Shown here in pieces: positions 6,611 through 13,170 of a stretch of 13,193 bases of DNA. The DNA comes from an uncultured Janibacter sp. Lineage in GTDB: Bacteria > Actinomycetota > Actinomycetes > Actinomycetales > Dermatophilaceae. Both the position numbers and the translations under genes were made by a program. The stretch covers positions 1 through 13,193 of the forward strand of contig CAMICF010000067.1 of assembly GCA_946222495.1 (NCBI GenBank). Direction: 5' to 3'. The stretch's first letter is position 1, and the number at the start of each line of letters is the position of its first letter. The notes beneath the pieces were generated by a model. It saw only the letters and a list, made by a program, of their open reading frames with translations, was not told the origin of the DNA and searched no databases.

Positions 6611-7765
6611 ATGACCGAGGAAGCGGTGCCGTCCGGAGCGATCCACCTCGACCACAACGCGACGACCCCGGTCGCGGCGGAGGTCGCCGAGGCGATGTGG
6701 CCGTACGTGACGGAGCACTTCGGCAACCCCTCGAGCGCCACGCCTGCCGGAGCACGCGCCCGCGCGGGTGTCGATGGTGCCCGCGAGCAGGTCGCGGCCC
6801 TCGTCGGCGCCCAGCCGGACGAGATCGTCTTCACCTCCGGCGGGACGGAGGCCAACAACCTCGCCATCCGGGGCAGCGCGGCCGTGGCCACGAGCCGTGC
6901 GGCGCTGACCTCCACGGTGGAGCACCCCGCGACGCAGGCCCCTCTCGCGCACCTGCGCGAGCAGGCCTGGCGGGTGCACGAGCTCCCGGTCGACCCGGCG
7001 TGCCGGGTGCTGCTCGACGAGATACCCGCCGACCCGCTCGGACTCGGGACGGTGATCCTCGCGCACAACGAGACTGGCGCGATCCAGCCGGTGGCCGAGC
7101 TCGCGGAAAGGGTGCACGCGGCGGGCGGCGTCGTCCACGCCGACGCAGCCCAGGCGATCGGCAAGATCCCGGTGTCGGTCGAGGACCTGGGCGTGGATCT
7201 CCTCTCGATCGCCGGCCACAAGCTCTACGCGCCGAAGGGCGTGGGCGCCCTCGTCGTCCGTCGTGGCACGACCCTCGCCCCGGTCCTCCGCGGCGCCGGT
7301 CAGGAAGGGGGCCTGCGCCCCGGCACCGAGAACGTGCCGGGCATCGTCGCCCTCGGAGCAGCCGCCGAGCTGGCCTCCCGCCTCCTCGACAGCGAGGCCC
7401 GGCGTCAGGCATCGCTGCGGGACCTGTTGTGGGACAAGCTTGCTCACTCCATCCCGGGGCTGGTGAGGATCTCCCCCGTCGACGGGTGCCTGCCCAACAC
7501 CCTCATGGTCGCCGTCCCGGAGCGGCTCGGTGCGGCGCTCCTCGCCGGCACGGACGAGATCGCGGCCTCGACCGGCAGCGCGTGCCACGCGGGTGAGCAC
7601 TCCCCCTCCTCTGCGCTGCTCGCGATGGGGGTCGACCACGACCTCGCGCTCGGCGCCCTTCGCCTCTCCCTGGGGCGGTCGACCTCGCAGGAGGACGTCA
7701 CCCGGGCGGCGGACGTGCTGGCACACGAATGGCGGGAGAGCTCTCCCGCCACTCCCAAGGTATAG
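6611..7765 (+). CDS. Cysteine desulfurase family aminotransferase, selenocysteine lyase-like
   Basis: A 384-residue PLP enzyme of the NifS/IscS class that takes sulfur (or selenium) from cysteine (or selenocysteine) and leaves alanine. Seen: HLDHNATTP (12-20), SGGTEANN (76-83), the PLP-stacking histidine H105 in VEHPA, HNETG (152-156), HADAAQAIGK with D178, SIAGHK with the Schiff-base lysine K204, RPGTEN (236-241), and the active-site cysteine C325 in GSACHAGEHSPS. The tail ALRLSLGRSTSQEDV and the ACH-X-SPS-LL-GV pattern resemble mammalian selenocysteine lyase more than IscS as I recall them. No IscU, SufE or tRNA-thiolation partner is adjacent, so the acceptor is unknown. The ATG at 6611 has GGAG only 2 bases upstream, too close for a good ribosome site, so leaderless initiation is possible. 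The gene's 3' end holds a 22-base palindrome. Confidence 0.9.
   Translation: MTEEAVPSGAIHLDHNATTPVAAEVAEAMWPYVTEHFGNPSSATPAGARARAGVDGAREQVAALVGAQPDEIVFTSGGTEANNLAIRGSAAVATSRAALTSTVEHPATQAPLAHLREQAWRVHELPVDPACRVLLDEIPADPLGLGTVILAHNETGAIQPVAELAERVHAAGGVVHADAAQAIGKIPVSVEDLGVDLLSIAGHKLYAPKGVGALVVRRGTTLAPVLRGAGQEGGLRPGTENVPGIVALGAAAELASRLLDSEARRQASLRDLLWDKLAHSIPGLVRISPVDGCLPNTLMVAVPERLGAALLAGTDEIAASTGSACHAGEHSPSSALLAMGVDHDLALGALRLSLGRSTSQEDVTRAADVLAHEWRESSPATPKV
7730..7751. repeat. 22-bp perfect palindrome at the 3' end of the desulfurase gene
   Basis: The half-site TGGCGGGAGAG is followed directly by its exact reverse complement. It falls inside the last codons of the desulfurase gene and ends 21 bases before the rifamycin-associated element. 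With no loop and no T tract it is a poor terminator; a dimeric protein binding site upstream of the HelR promoter is an alternative. No partner copy was noticed elsewhere in the window. Confidence 0.55.
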
Positions 7766-7772
7766 CGCAGGT

Positions 7773-7793
7773 GGGGCCTTGCGGCAAGGCCCC
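7773..7793 (+). promoter_or_regulatory. Rifamycin-associated element (RAE) upstream of helR
   Basis: A 21-base perfect inverted repeat made of the arm GGGGCCTTGC, a single central G, and the arm GCAAGGCCCC. It matches the published RAE as I recall it, which reads GGGGCTTGC on the left and GGCAAG then CCCC on the right. The RAE is a cis element found upstream of rifamycin-inducible resistance genes, including helR, in many actinobacteria. It begins 7 bases after the desulfurase stop and ends 51 bases before the HelR GTG. TTGCGG inside the element could double as a -35, with a weak CACACT at 7804-7809 as -10, but this is uncertain. Confidence 0.85.
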
Positions 7794-7835
7794 CGCGAGG
7801 GCGCACACTCGACCCTTCGCGCCAGCCCACACCCC

Positions 7836-7840
7836 GGAGA
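7836..7840 (+). promoter_or_regulatory. Ribosome binding site fixing the helR start
   Basis: GGAGA lies 4 bases before the GTG at 7845. The protein frame stays open upstream to beyond 7530, across the RAE, so this site decides the start: conserved HelR sequence (TTSAFDLP) begins right after it. Confidence 0.75.
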
Positions 7841-7844
7841 ACAC

Positions 7845-9551
7845 GTGACCCCAGCGACGACCAGTGCCTTCGACCTCCCTTCCCATCTCGCCCACAAGGC
7901 GGCTCCCGAGCTCGTCGCCGACGACGAGACCCACTTCGCCGCGATCGCCGCGAGCCTCGAGCGACAGGTCCGCACCCTCGAGCACCGCCTCGACGAGGCC
8001 CGCCGGGCACGAGGAGGCGGTGGGCAGCAGGCGCTCGAGCGCGACCAGGAGATCCATCGCCTCACCGCCGACCTGCGGGTGCTGCGCCGCTTCGGGCTCG
8101 ACGTCGTCCTCGGCCGGGTCGTGCCGGAGGCCGGCGACCCGCTGTGGATCGGCCGGCTCGGCCTCACCGACGCCGACGGCCACCGGCTGCTCGTCGACTG
8201 GCGTGCGCCGGCCGCCGAGCCCTTCTTCGCCGCGACGCACCGGGACCCGATGGGCCTCGCGAGCCGACGCCGTTACCGCTGGGACGCGGGTCGGGTCGCC
8301 GACTACTGGGACGAGGCCTTCACGGAAGAGGGCCTGGGGTCGGGCGCCGCCCTGGACGACCAGTCGGCCTTCATCGCGAGCCTGGGCGACACCCGTTCCG
8401 GGCGGATGCGTGACGTGCTGAGCACGATCCAGTCCGACCAGGACGCGATCATCCGCGCCGGCTCGCGCGGCGCGCTCGTCGTCGACGGGGGCCCGGGGAC
8501 CGGCAAGACCGTCGTCGCGCTCCACCGGGCGGCCTACCTCCTCTACTCCGACAGCCGTCTCGGCGACCGCCACGGAGGGGTGCTCCTCGTCGGCCCGCAC
8601 CGCCCCTACCTCGCCTATGTCGCCGACGTCCTCCCCGGGCTCGGCGAGGAGGGCGTGCGCACGTGCACGGTCACCGACCTGCTGCCCGAGGGGTCGTCCG
8701 CCGACCCCGAGGGCGACGCGCACGTCGCCGAGCTGAAGTCCTCGGCCCGGATGATCGAGGCCATCGAGCCCGCCGTCCGGTTGTACGAGGAGCCACCGAG
8801 CGAGACCGTGGTCGTCGAGACCGACTGGGCCGACGTCGCCATCGACACCGGCGACTGGGCGGAGGCCTTCGCCGCGCCCGAGCCGGGCCTGCCGCACAAC
8901 GAGGCCCGCGAGCAGGTCCACGACGCGCTCGTCGACGAGTCCGGTCTGCCGACCCCGGACCCCGACCAGCTCGCCGGGCCCTTCGCCCACGTCATCGTCG
9001 ACGAGGCCCAGGAGCTGACGGACGCGCAGTGGCAGATGCTCCTCGCCCGCTGCCCCTCGCGCAGCTTCACCGTCGTCGGTGACCGCGCCCAGGCCCGGCA
9101 CGGCTTCGCCGAGTCGTGGGCGGAGCGCCTGGAGCGCATCGGGCTCGACCGGCACGAGTTGGCCACCCTGAGCATCAACTACCGGACACCGCAGGAGGTC
9201 ATGGCCGAGGCCGAGCCGGTGATCCGAGCGGTGCTCCCCGACGCCAACGTGCCGACCTCGGTGCGCTCGAACGGGCTTGCCGTCCAGCACGGTTCGCGCG
9301 AGGACCTTCCCTCGGTCCTGACCGAGTGGCTGGCCTCCCACGAGGAGGGCATCGCCTGCGTCATCGGCGACCCCTCCGTCGAGGACGGGGTGCGGGTGCG
9401 CTCGCTCTCCCCCGAGCACGCCAAGGGCCTGGAGTTCGACCTCGTCGTGCTCGTGGACCCGGACGAGCTCCCCGAGGGGACCGAGGCGGCCGTCGACCGG
9501 TACGTGGCGATGACCCGCGCCACCCAGCAGCTCGTGGTCCTGCGGCACTGA
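7845..9551 (+). CDS. helR: HelR-type RNA polymerase recycling motor ATPase, short form
   Basis: A superfamily 1 (UvrD/HelD-like) ATPase. Known: HelR binds RNA polymerase, inserts an N-terminal coiled coil in the secondary channel, opens the clamp and displaces rifamycins. Seen in the 568 residues: TTSAFDLP start, coiled-coil arm (about 26-85), VDWRAPAAEPFF (118-128), Walker A GGPGTGKT (215-222), Walker B DEAQ (386-389), VVGDRAQARHG (410-420), SINYRT (443-448), SPEHAKGLEFD (522-532) and the C-terminal motif VAMTRATQQLVVL. The GTG start follows a ribosome site at 7836-7840. Odd: relatives are about 700 residues or more, and the stretch between Walker A and DEAQ is short; HNEAREQV (351-358) runs straight into HDALVDES (359-366). 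All ATPase motifs remain. An RAE 51 bases upstream predicts rifamycin induction. The frame is unbroken, so this is not an evident pseudogene. Confidence 0.9.
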   Translation: MTPATTSAFDLPSHLAHKAAPELVADDETHFAAIAASLERQVRTLEHRLDEARRARGGGGQQALERDQEIHRLTADLRVLRRFGLDVVLGRVVPEAGDPLWIGRLGLTDADGHRLLVDWRAPAAEPFFAATHRDPMGLASRRRYRWDAGRVADYWDEAFTEEGLGSGAALDDQSAFIASLGDTRSGRMRDVLSTIQSDQDAIIRAGSRGALVVDGGPGTGKTVVALHRAAYLLYSDSRLGDRHGGVLLVGPHRPYLAYVADVLPGLGEEGVRTCTVTDLLPEGSSADPEGDAHVAELKSSARMIEAIEPAVRLYEEPPSETVVVETDWADVAIDTGDWAEAFAAPEPGLPHNEAREQVHDALVDESGLPTPDPDQLAGPFAHVIVDEAQELTDAQWQMLLARCPSRSFTVVGDRAQARHGFAESWAERLERIGLDRHELATLSINYRTPQEVMAEAEPVIRAVLPDANVPTSVRSNGLAVQHGSREDLPSVLTEWLASHEEGIACVIGDPSVEDGVRVRSLSPEHAKGLEFDLVVLVDPDELPEGTEAAVDRYVAMTRATQQLVVLRH

Positions 9552-9576
9552 CCGTCCGCGGCGACCGATGGGTCCC

Positions 9577-9625
9577 CCTCGACGTGTCGTCCCACGCGGG
9601 GCCTCGGGGCCTTCTACCGTCGAGG
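9577..9625. repeat. Spaced inverted repeat before the CapA-like gene
   Basis: CCTCGACG (9577-9584) and CGTCGAGG (9618-9625) are perfect 8-base complements separated by 33 bases in the 76-base gap after helR; the right arm overlaps the putative -10 and ends 2 bases before the ATG. It could be an operator or a hairpin formed on helR read-through, or chance in GC-rich DNA. Confidence 0.3.
9615..9620 (+). promoter_or_regulatory. Putative leaderless -10 element of the CapA-like gene
   Basis: TACCGT fits TANNNT and lies 7 bases before the ATG at 9628, the spacing expected for a transcript beginning at the start codon. No good -35 is visible, and there is no convincing ribosome site (GAGG is only 2 bases from the ATG). 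Confidence 0.4.
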
Positions 9626-9627
9626 CC

Positions 9628-10794
9628 ATGGGGATCGCACGTCGTCTGACCGCGGGGGCCATCGCTCCCTTCGTCCTGCTCGCCGGGTGTAGCGGTGACG
9701 AAGGGAGGGACCCCCATCCGTCCGAGAGCGCCGCGGCCAAGGGCTCGGCCCAGGACAAGGCGGACCAGGACGAGAGCATCACCATCGGCGCCGCCGGGGA
9801 CGTCCTGCCGCACTACCCGGTGCAGCGCAACGCCGAGCTCAACGCCGGCGGCTCGGGATACGACTTCGCCCCGATGTTCGCCGGGGTGAAGGACCTCCTC
9901 AGCGAGCCCGACGCGACCCTCTGCCACATGGAGACTCCGGTCTCACCGGACGACACCCACCTCACCGAGCCCAAGGCGATGACCTTCAACAGCCCCTCCG
10001 AGATCGCGGACGCCCTCGTCGATGCCGGGTACGACGGGTGCGACACGGCGTCCAACCACCTCTGGGACCAGACCCTCGACGGCGTCGGCGACACGCGGAC
10101 CGCCCTCGAGGACGCCGGGCTGGAGGTCGCCGGCCCACGCGGCACCGAGGGCGGGGACCGCACGGCGACGTACGACCTGGACGGCGTCGGCGTCACCCAG
10201 CTCGCCTACACGTACACGATCCACAACGACCGCAGCCCGACGACGACGGTGCCCGATGAGGCGCCGTGGCTGCGGGACTCGCTGTGGCCGGCCGTCGGTG
10301 CCGAGGGGATCCTCAAGGACGCCAGGGCCGCGAAGAAGGACGGCGCCGACTACGTCGTCGTGAGCATGCACTGGGGGCAGGAGTACCAGACCGAGCCGAC
10401 CGACGACCAGCTCACCATCGCCAAGAAGCTCCTCGAGTCCGACTCGGTGGATCTCGTCCTCGGCACCCACGCCCACGTGGTCCAGCCCTGCGAGAAGATC
10501 AACGGCAAGTACGTCCTCTACGGACTGGGCAACACCCTCTCCAACCAGTCACCGGAGACGAGCGACGGCCTGCGTCCGGAGACGCAGGAGGGCGTCATCG
10601 CCCGGGTGAAGCTGTCGAAGGGCAAGAACGGCAAGGTCTCCTCCTCGCTGCGGTACCAGCCGACCAAGGTGCGGATGAAGGACCACGCCATCCGGCCCGC
10701 GACGGCGAAGACCTCTCCCGAGACCCACGACCGGGTCGTGCGCACCATGGGCAGCCTCGGCGCAGGGCGGTGCGACGCCCAGCCGATGAAGTAG
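9628..10794 (+). CDS. CapA family (poly-gamma-glutamate cap synthesis-type) metallophosphatase-like lipoprotein
   Basis: A 388-residue exported lipoprotein. The signal peptide MGIARRLTAGAIAPFVLLAG is followed by the lipidated cysteine C21 (lipobox LLAGC), then a charged, low-complexity linker (about 22-50). The body has the calcineurin-like fold motifs of the CapA/PGA_cap family: GAAGDVLPH (D58), HMETP (E102), SNHLWDQ (N143, H144, D147), MHWG (H248), GTHAHVVQP (H281, H283) and YGLGN (298-302). CapA in bacilli takes part in poly-gamma-glutamate export; single actinobacterial copies without capB/capC, as here, have no established substrate. The start at ATG 9628 is chosen because the signal peptide begins there and TACCGT sits 7 bases upstream; an in-frame ATG at 9568 would bury the signal. 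It faces the methyltransferase gene tail to tail across 35 bases. Confidence 0.9.
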   Translation: MGIARRLTAGAIAPFVLLAGCSGDEGRDPHPSESAAAKGSAQDKADQDESITIGAAGDVLPHYPVQRNAELNAGGSGYDFAPMFAGVKDLLSEPDATLCHMETPVSPDDTHLTEPKAMTFNSPSEIADALVDAGYDGCDTASNHLWDQTLDGVGDTRTALEDAGLEVAGPRGTEGGDRTATYDLDGVGVTQLAYTYTIHNDRSPTTTVPDEAPWLRDSLWPAVGAEGILKDARAAKKDGADYVVVSMHWGQEYQTEPTDDQLTIAKKLLESDSVDLVLGTHAHVVQPCEKINGKYVLYGLGNTLSNQSPETSDGLRPETQEGVIARVKLSKGKNGKVSSSLRYQPTKVRMKDHAIRPATAKTSPETHDRVVRTMGSLGAGRCDAQPMK

Positions 10795-10829
10795 CCGCAT
10801 CTCCTTAAGGTCGTGCGCCCCGGGACCGC

Positions 10830-11987
10830 TCAGCGCGGCACGAGCCGCCAGAGCGTGGTGACCTCCGCCCGCCGAGCGGCGTGCAGCGCGTCCTTCGCGT
10901 CGGTGGCCCGGGCGTGCCGGGGACGGGTGTCGTGTCGGTCGACGACCCTCAGGCCGGCGCCCTCGACGAGGTCCGTCAGCTCCGTCCGGGAGCGCAGCCC
11001 CAAGTGCTCGGCGAGGTCGGAGAGCACGAGCCAGCCCTCGCCCCCGGGCGTGAGGTGGTCGACGAGGCCATCGAGGAAGCGCCGCAGCATGGCGGAGTCG
11101 GGGTCGTACACCCCCGCTTCGAGCCCGGACGTCGGCTCGCCCGGGAGCCACGGCGGGTTGCACACGACGAGATCGGCTCGGCCCGGCGGGTAGAGGTCGG
11201 CCTCGAGGACCGTCACCCGTTCGTCGACCCCGAGCCGAGCGGCGTTGTCCCGGGCGGACTCCACGGCCCGGGCGTTGACGTCCGTGGCCACGACCTCCGC
11301 CACGCCGCGACGCGCGAGGACCGCGGCGAGCACCCCGGTCCCGGTCCCGATGTCGAAGGCGGTGCGGGGCACCGGCTCCGGCAGCGGCGTCTCGGCCACG
11401 AGGTCGATGTACTCACCGCGCACCGGTGAGAAGACGCCGTAGCCCGGGTGGATCGTCGTCCCCAGCGCCGGGACGTGCACCCCCTTCTCCTGCCACTGGT
11501 GGGCGCCGATGACGCCGAGCAGCTCGGTGAGGGCGATGCAGGTGCGGTCGGTGGGCTCGCCGTAGGCGGCGGTGCAGGCCTCCCGCACGTCGGGGGCGCG
11601 GCGCAGCTGCAGGGAGTTGTCCGCCTCGAGCTCGATGATCAGCCGGCCGAGGAGCGTCGCCCGCTCGGCCCGGGCGGCGCGGTGACCGGCGAAGGTCTCC
11701 TGCCGGCCTCCCTTCGTCCGGCGCTGGACGCGACGGTCCAGAGCCTTCAGGAGCTGGCGCGCGTTGTGGTAGTCGCCCCGCCAGAGCACCGCAGTTCCCT
11801 TGCGCACCAGGCGAAGCGCCGTGTCGGCGGTGAGGGCGTCGTTCGCCACGGTGACCCGGGTCGGGGCGGGCGCGGAGCTCTCGGAGTGCCAGGCGGCACT
11901 GCGCTCCTCGCCGTCCTCCCGCCAGGTCACGGTGCTCGTGGCACCACGGGCGTCGCCGGCTGGGATCGCTGCTTCATCTCCGGGCAC
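10830..11987 (-). CDS. Class I SAM-dependent methyltransferase with an N-terminal extension domain
   Basis: A 385-residue protein. The C-terminal half is a Rossmann methyltransferase: SAM motif DIGTGTG (212-218), acidic D236 in VVATDVNARAV, and the catalytic NPPW motif (277-280), typical of enzymes that methylate amide or exocyclic amino nitrogen (PrmC, RsmC types). The first 200 residues (core ALTADTALRLVRKGTAVLWRGD onward) form a helical domain that I recall in actinobacterial methyltransferases of unknown target; a tRNA/rRNA or protein substrate is likely but not identifiable. The start is uncertain: GTG at 11987 lacks a strong ribosome site, and GTG at 11930 is an in-frame alternative; residues before about 45 look unconserved. 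It lies 29 bases after the desaturase stop on the same strand, so it is probably co-transcribed. Confidence 0.85.
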   Translation of the reverse strand: MPGDEAAIPAGDARGATSTVTWREDGEERSAAWHSESSAPAPTRVTVANDALTADTALRLVRKGTAVLWRGDYHNARQLLKALDRRVQRRTKGGRQETFAGHRAARAERATLLGRLIIELEADNSLQLRRAPDVREACTAAYGEPTDRTCIALTELLGVIGAHQWQEKGVHVPALGTTIHPGYGVFSPVRGEYIDLVAETPLPEPVPRTAFDIGTGTGVLAAVLARRGVAEVVATDVNARAVESARDNAARLGVDERVTVLEADLYPPGRADLVVCNPPWLPGEPTSGLEAGVYDPDSAMLRRFLDGLVDHLTPGGEGWLVLSDLAEHLGLRSRTELTDLVEGAGLRVVDRHDTRPRHARATDAKDALHAARRAEVTTLWRLVPR

Positions 11988-12016
11988 GGGGCCATCATGC
12001 CTCGGACGTCCCCGGC

Positions 12017-13012
12017 TCACCCCGTCCGGTGTGCGACGACGAAGGGGCAGGCGAAGGGGTCCCGGTCGCCGAGCCCCACCCGGTTGAGGTGGCGCACGAC
12101 GATCCCGTAGGACTCGAGGAGGCTGGTCTCCGTGTAGGGCACGCCGTGGGCGGCGCAGTGCCCGCGGACGATGGGCTGGGCCCGCCGCAGGTTGCTGCTG
12201 GGCATGCTCGGGAAGAGGTGGTGCTCGACCTGGAGGTTCAGCCCGCCCATGAACCAGTCCACCCACCGGCCGCCGCGGATGGTGCGGGAGGTGAGGACCT
12301 GCCGGGAGAGGAAGTCGATCCTCGTGTCCCGGGGCACGAGTGGCATGCCCTTGTGGTTCGGCGCGAAGCTCGCCCCCATGTAGACCCCGAAGACCATGAG
12401 CTGGACCGCGAGGAAGGCCGCCTCCGTCCGACGGTGCGACACGTCCCGGCCACGGGCCACCGTCTGGATGGCGCTGGCGTGGAGGTTGAGTCCCTCCAGC
12501 GTGAGAAGGGGGAAGAAGAGCCATCCCTGGCGCGCCGTGAGCCAGCCCATGACCCCGGTCCGACGGGCCGCTTCCTCGGGTGTGAAGAGCAGGACCCCCG
12601 GCCGGATGTCCTCGTCGGCATCGACCTTGTTCGGGTTCGCGTGGTGGCGCGAGTGCTTGCGCATCCACCAGCCATAGCTCAGGCCGACGACGAGGTTGCC
12701 GACGAGCCGTGAGGCCCACTCGTTCTTCCGCCCCGAGGTGAAGATCTGGCGGTGGGCGCCGTCGTGGGACAGGAAGGCCGCCTGGGTAAAGAGCACCCCG
12801 AAGACCGCGGCCACGAGCAGTTGCCACCACGTCTGACCGAGGAGCACGAGCGCCAGCACGGCCGCGACGAGGCTCGTGGCCAGCACGAGGACACGGGGCG
12901 CGTAGCGCCTCGGAGATCGCTCGAGGAGTCCCTCCTCCCGCATCCGTCGGACGAGCTCGGTGTAGGAGTTCACCTGGTGTCGGGCCTGGGGTCGGAGCGT
13001 CTTCGAGGTCAT
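12017..13012 (-). CDS. Membrane fatty acid (acyl-CoA/acyl-lipid) desaturase
   Basis: A 331-residue integral membrane di-iron desaturase that inserts a double bond into acyl chains, adjusting membrane fluidity. Seen: the three histidine boxes that hold the iron pair, HDGAH (83-87), HSRHH (120-124) and QVEHH (261-265); hydrophobic segments at about 40-60, 64-82, 102-117, 163-180 and 199-217; and FAPNHKGMP (217-224). A glutamine in box 3 is typical of the front-end/delta-6-like and several actinobacterial acyl-CoA desaturases; regiospecificity cannot be read from sequence. The ATG at 13012 has no ribosome site but has TAGCGT 7 bases upstream, suggesting a leaderless message. No ferredoxin or reductase partner gene is adjacent in the window; the methyltransferase gene follows. 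Confidence 0.93.
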   Translation of the reverse strand: MTSKTLRPQARHQVNSYTELVRRMREEGLLERSPRRYAPRVLVLATSLVAAVLALVLLGQTWWQLLVAAVFGVLFTQAAFLSHDGAHRQIFTSGRKNEWASRLVGNLVVGLSYGWWMRKHSRHHANPNKVDADEDIRPGVLLFTPEEAARRTGVMGWLTARQGWLFFPLLTLEGLNLHASAIQTVARGRDVSHRRTEAAFLAVQLMVFGVYMGASFAPNHKGMPLVPRDTRIDFLSRQVLTSRTIRGGRWVDWFMGGLNLQVEHHLFPSMPSSNLRRAQPIVRGHCAAHGVPYTETSLLESYGIVVRHLNRVGLGDRDPFACPFVVAHRTG

Positions 13013-13016
13013 GCCC

Positions 13017-13040
13017 GGGACGCTAGGAAGGGGGCGTCCC
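13017..13040. promoter_or_regulatory. Inverted repeat over the desaturase promoter, possible operator
   Basis: GGGACGC (13017-13023) and GCGTCCC (13034-13040) are perfect 7-base arms with a 10-base spacer. The repeat overlaps the putative -10 of the desaturase gene, a position that would block transcription if bound. A TetR-type lipid regulator is one possibility, which is inferred. Confidence 0.4.
13020..13025 (-). promoter_or_regulatory. Putative leaderless -10 element of the desaturase gene
   Basis: TAGCGT on the minus strand fits TANNNT and lies 7 bases before the ATG at 13012. The only -35-like hexamer seen, GTGACG at 13047-13052, is 21 bases away, longer than usual. Confidence 0.45.
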
Positions 13041-13124
13041 CGCCCGCGTCACCCCGTGGAGCCATTCCGCACGCCTACCCCGGTACCGCCGGACGACACG
13101 GGCGCGATCCGCGGCCCATGACGA

Positions 13125-13164
13125 AGGCCCCTCACCTCGGCGCTCTCCGCCGGATCAGGGGCCT
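13125..13164 (-). terminator. Stem-loop terminator downstream of the tRNA
   Basis: Outer perfect arms AGGCCCCT (13125-13132) and AGGGGCCT (13157-13164) enclose an inner stem CGGCG (13138-13142)/CGCCG (13148-13152) with a 5-base loop. It starts 6 bases beyond the tRNA CCA end, in the direction of tRNA transcription, and is followed by TTCGTCAT. This GGCCCC/GGGGCC form is common after actinobacterial tRNAs. It may also isolate the desaturase promoter from tRNA read-through. Confidence 0.7.
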
Positions 13165-13170
13165 GTGCAG

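Noticed and set aside
5022..6614. 530-codon plus-strand open frame opposite ABC-F, immunity and phzF-like genes
   Set aside because: It crosses three real genes and their gaps, has no conserved motif, and fits a GC-driven shadow.
7773..7793. The palindrome read as an intrinsic terminator of the desulfurase gene
   Set aside because: It has no T tract after it, and its sequence matches the rifamycin-associated element upstream of a helR gene, which explains it better.
3707..8167. A single 1486-codon open frame on the minus strand
   Set aside because: Only the last 561 codons, from the GTG at 5392, encode recognisable protein (ABC-F). The rest is an Arg/Pro/Ser-rich shadow that runs across the immunity, phzF-like, desulfurase and helR genes, as often happens at very high GC.
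7698..9785. 695-codon open frame antisense to helR
   Set aside because: Low-complexity V/G/R/D-rich translation with no recognisable motif; helR on the plus strand has complete ATPase motifs and its own ribosome site.
11988..12830. Upstream extension of the methyltransferase frame through the desaturase gene (a 666-residue fusion)
   Set aside because: The added part is out of frame with the desaturase and has no methyltransferase or other homology; the desaturase histidine boxes are in a different frame.
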